DNA of 64,000 bases from CAYJAY01 sp964370715 (GTDB lineage: Bacteria; Bacillota; Clostridia; Oscillospirales; Ruminococcaceae). The notes below the pieces were generated by a model. The model did no database searches and was not told the origin of the DNA. It was given only the letters and a program-made list of their open reading frames with translations. Shown here in pieces: positions 32,394-41,727 of this stretch; position 1 is the stretch's first letter, and each line of letters starts with the position of its first letter. The stretch covers positions 62,001-126,000 of the forward strand of contig CAYJKJ010000001.1 in the NCBI GenBank assembly GCA_964370715.1. Direction: 5' to 3'. The position numbers and the translations under genes were made by a program.

Positions 32394-34769
32394 TTAAACT
32401 TCTCTAGAAAGATTTTTCATCGGCGCATAGTTTGCCATAGCTTTTTTAACGCCGGCTTTTTCAAAATCAATTTCAACTAATGTATCTTGCCCTGCAGAAA
32501 CTGCCGACAACACAACACCTTTGCCGAACTTTTTATGATCGACGGTGTCCCCTTTTTCGTATATAATCCCGGTTTTTTGCATCGGCATTCCGGAATTTCC
32601 AACGGTGGATTTAAGCTTGATATCGCTCCATGTCGTTCGTGGTTTTGGCGGTATCTTTTCAAACGTCGAAGCGGTTGATCTTTGGGAATTAATCTCTTCA
32701 TAGCAACTAGTGTCGATCTCTGCCACAAACCTGCTTTCGGGATGTCTTCTCGTTTGCCCAAAAAGCATCCTTCTCGTTGCTCTCGTCAACGTGACTTTTT
32801 TTCTTCCCCTCGTTATGCCAACATATGCGAGACGTCGTTCTTCTTCAACGTCTTGTTGGTTGAACCTCGCCATCTCGCTAGGGAATATCCCCTCTTCAAG
32901 ACCAACGATATAAACAACATCAAATTCAAGGCCTTTTGCGCTGTGGAGTGTCATCATAACAACCGCTTGATCCTCTTCGCTGTATCGGTCAAGTTCCGAC
33001 ACAAGCGCCACGTTTTCGAGATAATCCGAAAGAGAGGCCTCTTCCGATTCTTCGATAAACGTCGCAATGCTCGAACGAAGTTCTTCGACGTTTTCAAGCC
33101 TTGTCAAAGCTTCTTGACCCAGCTTTCTGAGCATATCGGCATAACCTGTTTTTTCGATGACATTAACGGCGAACTCTTCAAGATCGTCCTGTTCAAACGA
33201 TTCAACAAGCGTTTTATAGATGTTGTAAAAATTCGAAAGCGGTGCGATGTATTTTGAAAGCGACGGATAGTTTTCAGCTTGTCTAATAACCTCTAGCATC
33301 GGCAGAGAAAGCCCCTCGGCAACCTGTTCTACCGCCGAAACCGCCGCATCCCCAATCTTTCTCGTGGGTTTATTGATAATGCGTTTAAGCCTTGTATCGT
33401 CGCTTGGGTTGTTAACTATGCTGAAATACGCCAAAATATCCTTGATTTCGGCTCGATCGAAAAATCGATTTCCGCCAAAAACTCGATATGGTATTCCGTT
33501 TCTTGCAAACTGCATCTCGATAGAGTTTGATTGGGCGTTCATGCGATATAAAACCGCCATGTCTTTAAGCGACATTCCGTTTTCTCGGTTTTTGAGAATG
33601 TCTTTCGCTATATATTGCCCCTCGTCTTGTTCATCCTCCGCAACAAAAAGCGTTAACTTTTCGCCGTTTTCGTTGTCTGTCCAAAGGCTTTTTCCTTTTC
33701 GATATTCGTTGTTTTTAATAACGCTGTTTGCCGCATTTAATATCGAAGAGGTTGAGCGATAGTTTTGTTCAAGCCGAACTACCTTAGCGCCTTTAAAATG
33801 TTTTTCAAACGAAAGGATGTTTTCAATCGTTGCCCCTCTGAATTTATAAATACTTTGGTCGTCGTCTCCAACCACACATATATTTTGCCCCGAAAGAAGG
33901 CTGACTAATCTGAATTGAGCAAAGCTTGTGTCTTGATATTCATCAACCATGACATATTTGAATTTTTTTCGATAATGCTCTGCTATATCGCTATTTTGCT
34001 CTAAAAGCTTAACGGTGTTGAAGATGAGATCATCAAAATCAAAAGCGCTCGCTAGTTTAAGCTTTTTTTGGTATTCGGTATAAAGGTTTGCAATTGTTTT
34101 CTCATAATATTCCCCCGCCGTTTCAGAAAACTCCTCGGGGGTTATAAGTTCATCCTTTAGCCTGCTAATCTTTCCGAGAACCTTTTTGGGCGCAAAGATT
34201 TTGTCGTCAATGTTTGCGGTTTTAACGATATCTTTCATAAGCCTTAGGCTGTCATCGCTATCATAAATAGCAAATTTTTGGGAATACCCAAGCCGTTCGC
34301 TATCCCTTCTCAAAAAGCGAACACAAGCCGAATGGAACGTCGAGGCGAAAACCTCCGACCCATCCTCCGCCGATATCGAGTTTATCCTAGATTTCAGCTC
34401 CCCTGCCGCCTTGTTGGTAAACGTTATCGCAACAACGTTATACGGTCGAACGTTGCCGGCTTTTAGCATCTGTTTAACTCGAGCCGAAAGCTCGGTTTGT
34501 TTTTCTATCGCTTGTTCAAGCTCAACAACATCTTGTTGCTCCGGTTCAAAACAGACATAATCACTTGTGTATGCATTCCCAAAATCCAAAAGATTTCGTA
34601 TTCTGTTGACAATAACGGTTGTTTTTCCGCTTCCTGCCCCGGCAAGAATAAGAAGCGGGCCTTCGGTATTTAAGACCGCAAATCTTTGCATATCGTTAAG
34701 GTTTTTAAAACAGCTTTCGATATATGTTTTTCTGAGCTTTAGAAATTTATTTAAAGTTTCGTTGTTCAT
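32394..34769 (-). CDS. pcrA: UvrD/PcrA-type DNA helicase
   Basis: 791 residues from ATG 34769; a GTG two codons earlier is possible. Walker A ILAGAGSGKTTVIVNRIR, FDFDDLIFNTVKLL, Walker B YVMVDEYQDTSFAQ, DDQSIYKFRGA, EQNYRSTSSIL, and TLHSAKGLEFDVVYIVGLEE in order. The C-terminal tail GDTVDHKKFGKGVVLSA is typical of PcrA. A 3'-5' superfamily 1A helicase in nucleotide excision repair and removal of transcription complexes. An insert near residues 65-105 (YVCFEPEQQDVVELEQAI) lies between motif I and Ia. Confidence 0.93.
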   Translation of the reverse strand: MNNETLNKFLKLRKTYIESCFKNLNDMQRFAVLNTEGPLLILAGAGSGKTTVIVNRIRNLLDFGNAYTSDYVCFEPEQQDVVELEQAIEKQTELSARVKQMLKAGNVRPYNVVAITFTNKAAGELKSRINSISAEDGSEVFASTFHSACVRFLRRDSERLGYSQKFAIYDSDDSLRLMKDIVKTANIDDKIFAPKKVLGKISRLKDELITPEEFSETAGEYYEKTIANLYTEYQKKLKLASAFDFDDLIFNTVKLLEQNSDIAEHYRKKFKYVMVDEYQDTSFAQFRLVSLLSGQNICVVGDDDQSIYKFRGATIENILSFEKHFKGAKVVRLEQNYRSTSSILNAANSVIKNNEYRKGKSLWTDNENGEKLTLFVAEDEQDEGQYIAKDILKNRENGMSLKDMAVLYRMNAQSNSIEMQFARNGIPYRVFGGNRFFDRAEIKDILAYFSIVNNPSDDTRLKRIINKPTRKIGDAAVSAVEQVAEGLSLPMLEVIRQAENYPSLSKYIAPLSNFYNIYKTLVESFEQDDLEEFAVNVIEKTGYADMLRKLGQEALTRLENVEELRSSIATFIEESEEASLSDYLENVALVSELDRYSEEDQAVVMMTLHSAKGLEFDVVYIVGLEEGIFPSEMARFNQQDVEEERRLAYVGITRGRKKVTLTRATRRMLFGQTRRHPESRFVAEIDTSCYEEINSQRSTASTFEKIPPKPRTTWSDIKLKSTVGNSGMPMQKTGIIYEKGDTVDHKKFGKGVVLSAVSAGQDTLVEIDFEKAGVKKAMANYAPMKNLSREV

Positions 34770-34836
34770 TAACACCGTCCATTTTTTTAATGTATCTATT
34801 AATTATACAGTTATTTTTGTTTTTGAGCAAATCATT

Positions 34837-35517
34837 TTATGTTGCTGAAAATGTTATGGCGAAAACCGCCACCGCTCCGTTTTCTATAAGAGTTTTTGCG
34901 ACCTCGTTCAACGTGTTCCCGCTCGTTATAACATCGTCGCAAATAAGAATGGTTTTATCTTTAATAAGAGCAGCATCGGTTACGACATAACTGTTTGAAA
35001 GATTGGTTTGTCGCTTTTCGAAAGAGATTTCATGTTGCTTCTTTGTATTTCTTGTTTTTATCAACACTCCCTCCAACAGCGTTTTGTTGGATAGTTTTGC
35101 AACCTGTTTCGAAAGCAACAAGCAATGTTTTCTTCTTGTTTTATACGAAGGAACCGGAACGATGTAATCACACCCCATTATTTTGGGGAAATCTTTCATG
35201 TCGTTCGCCATATATTCCGCAAGAGGTTTTGCAAGTTGTTCGTTGTTTATATCTTTTAGTTGATAAACCGCTTTAGAAACTATATCTTTATACCTAAAAG
35301 ACGACACAGCAAATTCAAGATATTCCATCGCTCTGTCGGTAGCAAAGCTTGAAACTCTCGCATTCCCGATTAGCTTATACTGTAGCAGTTTGTTTTGACA
35401 GTTGCATTTCTTTGTTGCAATAGGAACTATTTCAGAGCAAAACGGACAGGTTGGCGGAAACAAAAGATCCAACAGAAAACCAAAAACTTTTTTCACATTG
35501 TCTTTGTATTTTTCCAT
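34837..35517 (-). CDS. comF: ComF family amidophosphoribosyltransferase-like protein
   Basis: 226 residues. FPPTCPFCSEIV and KKCNCQNK form the N-terminal zinc site; GCDYIVPVPSYKTRRK and KTILICDDVITSGNTLNEVA are the phosphoribosyltransferase core. ComF is needed for DNA uptake in naturally competent Firmicutes. It starts 3 bp after recD2, so the two are one transcript. Together with comEC and yifB this supports at least an ancestral transformation pathway. Confidence 0.92.
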   Translation of the reverse strand: MEKYKDNVKKVFGFLLDLLFPPTCPFCSEIVPIATKKCNCQNKLLQYKLIGNARVSSFATDRAMEYLEFAVSSFRYKDIVSKAVYQLKDINNEQLAKPLAEYMANDMKDFPKIMGCDYIVPVPSYKTRRKHCLLLSKQVAKLSNKTLLEGVLIKTRNTKKQHEISFEKRQTNLSNSYVVTDAALIKDKTILICDDVITSGNTLNEVAKTLIENGAVAVFAITFSAT

Positions 35518-35520
35518 AGC

Positions 35521-37707
35521 TTATGTTTTAAGAAGCTCCAAAAGCCCCGTGAACCTTAAAGTTTTTTTGTTGTTCACAACCATAGTTTGTATGGTGTTTT
35601 TGTCTCCCACTATAACCAAAAGCGTTTTTGCCCTTGTCACCGCCGTGTATAAAATGTTTCTATAACAAAGCTTTTTGCTAACATCGCTTAAACAAAGAAC
35701 AACGACAGGGAATTCGCTCCCTTGGCTTTTATGCACCGTGACCGCATACGCAAGCTCAAGCTCCCCCAACTGTTCAAACGTATATAAAACGGTTTTGTCT
35801 TCAAAATTTACCGTGAGCGTTGAAGCATCGTTATCAATTTTTTTGATAAACCCAATATCTCCGTTAAAAACCCCAACGATAGTTTCGCCGTCGTTTCGTC
35901 TTCCCTCGATATCATAGTTGTTTTTAATCTGCATTATCTTGTCGTTTTCTCGAAAAACTTTCCCGAAAAACCGAACTTCGTTTTTATCATCAGAATAAGG
36001 GTTAAGCCGTTCCCTTATCGCTTCGTTTAAAACCTCTGTTCCAAAACCTATTCTGTTTGGGCATAAAACTTGGATATCTTCATATGGGTTAAGCTTATAG
36101 CTTTTCGGAAGCCTTGTTGCAATAAGGTCGCCTATTAGATTAACGGCGCTGTCTCGGGATGCGCCCAAAAAGAAAAAGTCGCTATCTTTAACGCCAAGAT
36201 CCGGCATCTCGCCTTTAACGATGCTATGTGCATTAACAACAATAAGGCTTTCGGCGGCTTGCCTGAAGATCTGTTTAAGCTCGACAGAATGGCATATATC
36301 GCTTTCCAAAAGATTACGCAAAACATCCCCTGCGCCAACCGAAGGTAGCTGGTTGTGGTCGCCAACCATAACCAATCTGCATTGCGGTCTAAGCCCTTTA
36401 AAAAGCGCATCAAACAACGCTATATCAACCATCGACATCTCGTCTACTATCATAACATCGCAACGAAGCGGGTTTTCCTCGTTTCTTAAAAATGCGAGTT
36501 TATCGGGGTCGCTGTTGCGTGCGTCTACTTCAAGCAATCGATGTATCGTGCTGGCGTTTTTGCCGGTGAGTTCCGACAATCGCTTTGCCGCTCGTCCTGT
36601 TGGAGCCGCAAGATACACCTTTTCGCCCTGCTGTTCGCAAAGCTTTATAATAGCATTTAGTGCGGTTGTTTTTCCCGTTCCGGGTCCGCCCGTTATTATA
36701 ACCAACCCTTCGGTAAGTGCCGCTTTTATTGCGTCTTTTTGAAGCGGTGCATAGTTTATGTTGTTTTCCTGTTCAAACTGATCGATGCTTTTTTCTATTT
36801 CATCGGATTGTTTGAAGTTAAGGGAGTTTAAAAGCTTGATTCTTTCGGCAACATATCTTTCTTTTATGTAGACCGTTGGCATAAATGCAAGCGTAGTGTC
36901 GCTTGTTTCAAGCGTTACGATATATCCGTTTTCAACCGAGTTGTAGAACTCTATTTCAACAGCGTCACGTTCAAGGCTTAAGAAGGGATAGGCTTTTGAG
37001 ATAAGAGCATCAACCGGAACGCAGGTGTGTCCGTTTTTCAGATTGTGCTGAAGAACATAGACTAGCGCCGCTCGAATTCTTATATCGCTGTCAAAAGGAA
37101 TCGAAAATTTCAACGCAAGGCTATCTGCAAACGCAAACTCTTTATATAGCGGAAAACCGCAAACAAGGTATGGGTTATCTTTAACTATCTCGACTATCGA
37201 AAAGCTAAACACCTTTATTAGCATCAACGAATCGGATATTTCAAATCCAAAATCCGTTAGTTGTTTAAGGGTTGAGCGAACGCCGTTTATTCTTTTCATC
37301 TCGTCGGAAAACGAAAGCGCTTTTTTAAGCGTTACCCCTTTAACGGTTGCAACGTCTTCCGGGTTGTTTTCGATTTCATCAAGAGTTCTGTCTTTAAATT
37401 TATCAACCAACCTTTTTGCTGTTGTTGCCCCTATTCCTCTAATTGCGCCGCTCGAAAGATATTTAAGAATGGCGGCGGTTCCTTTTGGCATAATTCTTTC
37501 ATAGACCTTAACTTTAAACTGGTTGCCGTATGAAGAATGGCTGACATATTCGCCGTATAGGTTGACCTGTTCCCCCGCAACGATGCCTTGGATTGTTCCA
37601 ACAGCAGTTACAAGCTCGTTTTCGATCTCAACCTCGATAACGGCAAAACCTGTTCCGACATTTTCATACACTATATTTTCAACTGTTCCGAATAGTTTTT
37701 GTTCCAT
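35521..37707 (-). CDS. recD2: RecD2-type ATP-dependent DNA helicase
   Basis: 728 residues. An N-terminal OB-like region, then helix-hairpin-helix repeats (SSGAIRGIGATTAKRLVDKF), then a superfamily 1B helicase: GLVIITGGPGTGKTTALNAI, APTGRAAKRLSELTG, CDVMIVDEMSMVD, VMVGDHNQLPSVGAGDVL and the C-terminal AVTVHKSQGSEFPVVVLCLS. It is a stand-alone 5'-3' helicase in repair and fork maintenance; no RecB or RecC is here. Confidence 0.94.
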   Translation of the reverse strand: MEQKLFGTVENIVYENVGTGFAVIEVEIENELVTAVGTIQGIVAGEQVNLYGEYVSHSSYGNQFKVKVYERIMPKGTAAILKYLSSGAIRGIGATTAKRLVDKFKDRTLDEIENNPEDVATVKGVTLKKALSFSDEMKRINGVRSTLKQLTDFGFEISDSLMLIKVFSFSIVEIVKDNPYLVCGFPLYKEFAFADSLALKFSIPFDSDIRIRAALVYVLQHNLKNGHTCVPVDALISKAYPFLSLERDAVEIEFYNSVENGYIVTLETSDTTLAFMPTVYIKERYVAERIKLLNSLNFKQSDEIEKSIDQFEQENNINYAPLQKDAIKAALTEGLVIITGGPGTGKTTALNAIIKLCEQQGEKVYLAAPTGRAAKRLSELTGKNASTIHRLLEVDARNSDPDKLAFLRNEENPLRCDVMIVDEMSMVDIALFDALFKGLRPQCRLVMVGDHNQLPSVGAGDVLRNLLESDICHSVELKQIFRQAAESLIVVNAHSIVKGEMPDLGVKDSDFFFLGASRDSAVNLIGDLIATRLPKSYKLNPYEDIQVLCPNRIGFGTEVLNEAIRERLNPYSDDKNEVRFFGKVFRENDKIMQIKNNYDIEGRRNDGETIVGVFNGDIGFIKKIDNDASTLTVNFEDKTVLYTFEQLGELELAYAVTVHKSQGSEFPVVVLCLSDVSKKLCYRNILYTAVTRAKTLLVIVGDKNTIQTMVVNNKKTLRFTGLLELLKT

Positions 37708-37721
37708 AATTCCCTTTTACT

Positions 37722-38741
37722 CTAGTTAGTTATATCCGCAAGCTTTATGATGTTTATTTCTAAAATAAGTTTTTTATCAACGTTTGAACTTTTCAACGTT
37801 ATATCGAGCTTCATTAAAATTTCAATTATTCTTTTAAGCGCTTCAAGGGAATATCCCGAGACCCTTGAAAACGCAATCGAAACTTTTCTGTCCCCTTTTT
37901 TATAATCGAATCTTGAAAAGATATCCCCTTCGCTTTTTCGATATTTCGTCGCTATCTTTGCTCTGTAAAGATTAACATACGCTGTGTTAAGCGCCCCCGT
38001 TATCATAAGCGGTTCAACCCTCAAATCCAACATATCCTTTAAAACAATCAAAGCTTTTTGGATGTTTTTTCTTTCGATAGCGCTAATCATATCAAAAACC
38101 GATGTTTCGATGTTTTTTATTCCAAGTTCATCAATATGTTGTTTCGTAATCTCGGTATAACCCGAAAGAGCCGAAAGCTTTTCAACCTCTTTTAAAGCAT
38201 AGTTAATATCGAGCAAGCTTTGTTCCGCAATTAGCTGTGCTAGATTATCCGCAATATCGGTGTTAAGCGTTTTTGCGTGTGAGATAATCTCTTTAGCGAC
38301 AAGTTTTGATGTTAGGGGTTCAAACTTAATCAAGCTACAGTTATCAACCGTTTCGAGAAACGCCAAAAGTTTTTTGGAAACGGTTGAACGTTTGTCCTCG
38401 AAATACATCGTTCCGATAACTATAACGTGTTCCGGAATGTCGGCAAACGTTTCTTTGAAAAAGCTTTCATTTTCGCTGTTTTTGTTAAAAATACTGCTGA
38501 ATTCATTGATAACAATAAGCTTTGGCTCGTTTGTAAAGCTAAAGCTTAAAACGCTTTCGGTGATAAAATCTTTATCAAGATTTTTCAGATCAAAAACAAA
38601 CTGTTCGCAATCAAACGAATTTCTAACAAGCGCAACTGTAGTTTCCAAAAGATATCTATCGTGTGCCGAAACAACCAAAAAATTGTCGTTCGAATTTGAT
38701 TTTATCTGTTGTTTAAGCGTTTTAAAATCAATATTTTTCAT
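37722..38741 (-). CDS. holA: DNA polymerase III subunit delta
   Basis: 339 residues, the usual length. NFLVVSAHDRYLLETTVALV, VIVIGTMYFEDKRSTVSKKL and ETSVFDMISAIERKNIQKAL are recognisable HolA segments in order. HolA opens the sliding clamp within the clamp loader. It follows comEC with a 4-bp overlap, a very common arrangement in Firmicutes. Confidence 0.9.
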   Translation of the reverse strand: MKNIDFKTLKQQIKSNSNDNFLVVSAHDRYLLETTVALVRNSFDCEQFVFDLKNLDKDFITESVLSFSFTNEPKLIVINEFSSIFNKNSENESFFKETFADIPEHVIVIGTMYFEDKRSTVSKKLLAFLETVDNCSLIKFEPLTSKLVAKEIISHAKTLNTDIADNLAQLIAEQSLLDINYALKEVEKLSALSGYTEITKQHIDELGIKNIETSVFDMISAIERKNIQKALIVLKDMLDLRVEPLMITGALNTAYVNLYRAKIATKYRKSEGDIFSRFDYKKGDRKVSIAFSRVSGYSLEALKRIIEILMKLDITLKSSNVDKKLILEINIIKLADITN

Positions 38742-40762
38742 TCGGTAACCACCTTAAAACTTCCATTTGGTTTAAAATAAAACAAAACATTTTCGCCATA
38801 GTCATAGATTAAATCGGCATCGACTTTGGTTGCTTCATCTTTTGGAGAAGATATATACTGCAACTTATCGGTTGCAATCAAAAGTTCAATATCCCCCAAA
38901 GAATGTTTTGCACGGTAAACCGATATTTCAACATCAAAAATATCAACCGTTGCCGTTTGGTTTTGATAGTCTATAAATCCGCTCTTTATTTGGGCGCTAT
39001 CCTCAAGAGGAAGCGTTATAATCTCGCTGTTTGGAAAAGCGTTTCCGGCGCTATATATAGCATAATGATTTTCGCCAAACACCGCAACATCTTTAACATT
39101 ATCAAACCCATTTAACGAAAGATAGGATTTAAGATATAGCATACTGTCTTGGTTTGGGTTTAATAGCAAAATATTTTGATGTTCGCTGTTTGAAATAATA
39201 ACCGAGTTGCCATAATAGAGCGTTACTAGTATATCGTCTTTAGTAAAATAAGTTTTTGAAATAAAACCGAAAGCAAACGGGATTATAACCGATATCACCA
39301 CGACATACCCTCTAACTTTATTTTTCAAAACCAATAAAACTATCGTTATAACAACAAAGGCGAACACTACCGAAATTTTGAAAAATAGCGGCGATGAAGA
39401 AACAAAGGCAAACGAAGCGTGTGACAAAAATTCGCAAATATTAATTATGATTAATATCAACCCATCGACCGCAACGCTAAAAGCGTATAGGATAAACGAA
39501 CTTTCAAACAATATCCCCGTTATCAAAAGCCCCATTATAGAGGTCATAAGCCACGGCATAAGACCAACTACAACGACATTCGCAATCGGCGAAACAAGCG
39601 AAATCGGAATCGAAAACATCGCCATTATCGGCATCGTTACCGCTGTTATCGAAACCGACACCGAGAGCGACATCGCAATATCTTTAAGTAGCTTAAAAAC
39701 ACCATTTTTTTCGGGAATATTTTTGTCTATAGTTCGTTCCAAAAATGGATTTAAACAAAATATAGCAAAACAACAGCCAAACGACAAAAGAAACGAAACG
39801 TTGACTGCAAGTCTTGGAGATATTAAAAGTATAACAATTGCGCAAAAACTAAGCGACGTTGCGTTGTCGCTTTTTTTCGAAACGGTCGAAGCAAAAACTG
39901 CCACTAGCATTATAACGCACGCCCGAACAACCGAAACCGAAAGCGAATAAACAAGCATAACAAACGCCGACGAAACAAGCATTATAATAAACACTACAAC
40001 CTTGTTAAGCCTTAGCCTGTTTAAAATGCTATAGACAAACCCCAAAAGAAACGAGACATGAAGCCCCGACACAACGAAAATATGAGATGTTCCAACATTG
40101 CCTAAGTTTATCTTTTGTTCGGTTGGGATAAGCGCACGATCCCCCGTTATGATAGCGGCGGCTATCTCCCCTCTTTCGCCCTCAACGTTTGTTGTTATCG
40201 TTGTTTTTATAAAGTTTTGAAGTTTCCCGATAAATTCATAAAATGAGTTTTGAGATTTTAAAACTTCGTATATCTCAACAACACTTGCGTTATAGCTTAA
40301 AAGGTTTGAAACCTCGCTGTCAAATTCGCTGGGATCATAAAGCTTTATTTTGCAGTTTATTATATCCCCCGGAACGGCTTGTTCCTTCGGGTATAATCCA
40401 ACCAAAACATCGTCATAGCTGATGCCATTAAAAACTAAGAGATCCCCGATGACTTTGTTTGAATTAAGCTTTTGTGTCACCAAAACCGAAGCATCCGCTG
40501 TTTTATATGTAAGGTTTTTTTCCAGCTTTTCGCTTTTATATTTCTCGTTTGCTGAAACTAAAACCGAGATTAAACCAAAAGACAGGATGATTATAACAAC
40601 TAATTTATCTATCGTTGTTGTCTTTTGTTTTAACCTTAAATAGAGATAAAAACAAAATGAAATAACGAGCAAAACTATTGCGGCTGCATAAACTCCAAAC
40701 AGGCAAACAACCGCTGCGGAGGCAAGAAAAACTAATCCGGCAGTTCCGAGCGGTCGTTTCAT
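38738..40762 (-). CDS. comEC: ComEC/Rec2 family competence protein with degenerate C-terminal domain
   Basis: 674 residues. Two N-terminal membrane segments, a DUF4131-type domain, then the Competence domain with many helices. SHIFVVSGLHVSFLLGFVYS near residue 225 is the signature. The C-terminal 180 residues align in outline with the beta-lactamase-like nuclease domain (LYYGNSVIISNSEHQNILLL), but the HxHxDH motif is replaced by FGENHY. The channel for single-strand DNA entry is thus present while the nuclease site looks lost. It ends in FKVVTE, overlapping holA by 4 bp. Confidence 0.9.
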   Translation of the reverse strand: MKRPLGTAGLVFLASAAVVCLFGVYAAAIVLLVISFCFYLYLRLKQKTTTIDKLVVIIILSFGLISVLVSANEKYKSEKLEKNLTYKTADASVLVTQKLNSNKVIGDLLVFNGISYDDVLVGLYPKEQAVPGDIINCKIKLYDPSEFDSEVSNLLSYNASVVEIYEVLKSQNSFYEFIGKLQNFIKTTITTNVEGERGEIAAAIITGDRALIPTEQKINLGNVGTSHIFVVSGLHVSFLLGFVYSILNRLRLNKVVVFIIMLVSSAFVMLVYSLSVSVVRACVIMLVAVFASTVSKKSDNATSLSFCAIVILLISPRLAVNVSFLLSFGCCFAIFCLNPFLERTIDKNIPEKNGVFKLLKDIAMSLSVSVSITAVTMPIMAMFSIPISLVSPIANVVVVGLMPWLMTSIMGLLITGILFESSFILYAFSVAVDGLILIIINICEFLSHASFAFVSSSPLFFKISVVFAFVVITIVLLVLKNKVRGYVVVISVIIPFAFGFISKTYFTKDDILVTLYYGNSVIISNSEHQNILLLNPNQDSMLYLKSYLSLNGFDNVKDVAVFGENHYAIYSAGNAFPNSEIITLPLEDSAQIKSGFIDYQNQTATVDIFDVEISVYRAKHSLGDIELLIATDKLQYISSPKDEATKVDADLIYDYGENVLFYFKPNGSFKVVTE

Positions 40763-40783
40763 AAAATTAATCCCCTTGTATTG

Positions 40784-41323
40784 TTATTTCGGAGTAATCA
40801 AGGGAAGCTCTTCAAGGTATATTATATCATCTCTGTTTGCGGCAACCCCTTCTGCTAAAACTGCGGCTTTACCAACAATCTCTGCTTCTGCTTTTTCCAT
40901 CATCTTTTCAAGGGCATAAAGCGAACCACCTGTGCTTATAACATCATCAACGATCAAAACTTTTTTTCCTTTAAGATAGCTCATCTCGCTTTGGTCGAGA
41001 AAGAGAACCTGTTTTCTTGCGGTTGTTATCGATTGAACTTCCATCTCGACCGGGTCTTTCATATAAAGTTTCGACATCTTTCTTGCAACAACATAGTTTT
41101 TTCCGCTTTGTCTTGCCATCTCGTATGCTAAAGGAATCCCTTTAGCTTCCGCCGTCACCAACACTTCAAACTCCGGCACTTTTTCAAGAAGCGCTCTAGC
41201 ACATTCAACCGTTACCTCAACGTCGGAAAACATGATAAACGCCGCAATCGAAAGTTCATCGTTTATTTTGCATATTGGAAGATCTCTTGTTAAGCCTGCA
41301 ACTTTAAGTTTATAGTGTTCCAT
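40784..41323 (-). CDS. Phosphoribosyltransferase, adenine-type
   Basis: 179 residues. LVTAEAKGIPLAYEMARQSG in the middle and KVLIVDDVISTGGSLYALEK as the PRPP-binding loop (DDVISTGGS). Overall order is that of adenine/xanthine phosphoribosyltransferases. Shorter than a ComF or PyrE enzyme, and without the hypoxanthine-type N-terminal motif. Purine salvage or a regulator of the PurR type is possible. 51 bp separates it from the HIT gene. Confidence 0.78.
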   Translation of the reverse strand: MEHYKLKVAGLTRDLPICKINDELSIAAFIMFSDVEVTVECARALLEKVPEFEVLVTAEAKGIPLAYEMARQSGKNYVVARKMSKLYMKDPVEMEVQSITTARKQVLFLDQSEMSYLKGKKVLIVDDVISTGGSLYALEKMMEKAEAEIVGKAAVLAEGVAANRDDIIYLEELPLITPK

Positions 41324-41374
41324 AATTTCACCTCTTTAAATTATTGTTAATATTGTGTGTTGTTTTTTTGATTT

Positions 41375-41713
41375 TTAACCCGGAGGCCAGCTCAAGCTTC
41401 TCCCCGCTAGAACATGGAAATGAAGATGATCTACCGATTGTCCCGCATCCTGTCCGCAGTTGCTAACAACTCGGTATCCATTATTAATTCCAAGATCTTT
41501 AGTTATATTTGCTATAGCTTCATAGCATTTTGCAACTACGTCGCTGTTGAGCCTTGTTATATTGGCTGTGCTTTCGATGTGGTTTTTTGGAATAACCAAA
41601 AAATGTATCGGTGCTTTTGGGTCGATATCGTTGAACGCATAGATATAATCATCTTCATAAATCTTGCTGCTCGGAATATCGCCGTTAATTATCTTGCAAA
41701 ATAAACAATCCAT
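41375..41713 (-). CDS. HIT family protein (HinT-like)
   Basis: 112 residues. CLFCKIINGDIPSSKIYEDD at the start and SVDHLHFHVLAGRSL with the HxHxH active site. These small histidine-triad proteins hydrolyse adenosine phosphoramidates. Such an activity is loosely connected with the phosphoramidate chemistry suggested at the left edge, but HinT is nearly universal so no link is claimed. It follows alaS by 14 bp. Confidence 0.95.
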   Translation of the reverse strand: MDCLFCKIINGDIPSSKIYEDDYIYAFNDIDPKAPIHFLVIPKNHIESTANITRLNSDVVAKCYEAIANITKDLGINNGYRVVSNCGQDAGQSVDHLHFHVLAGRSLSWPPG

Positions 41714-41727
41714 CTTTAAACTGCCTC

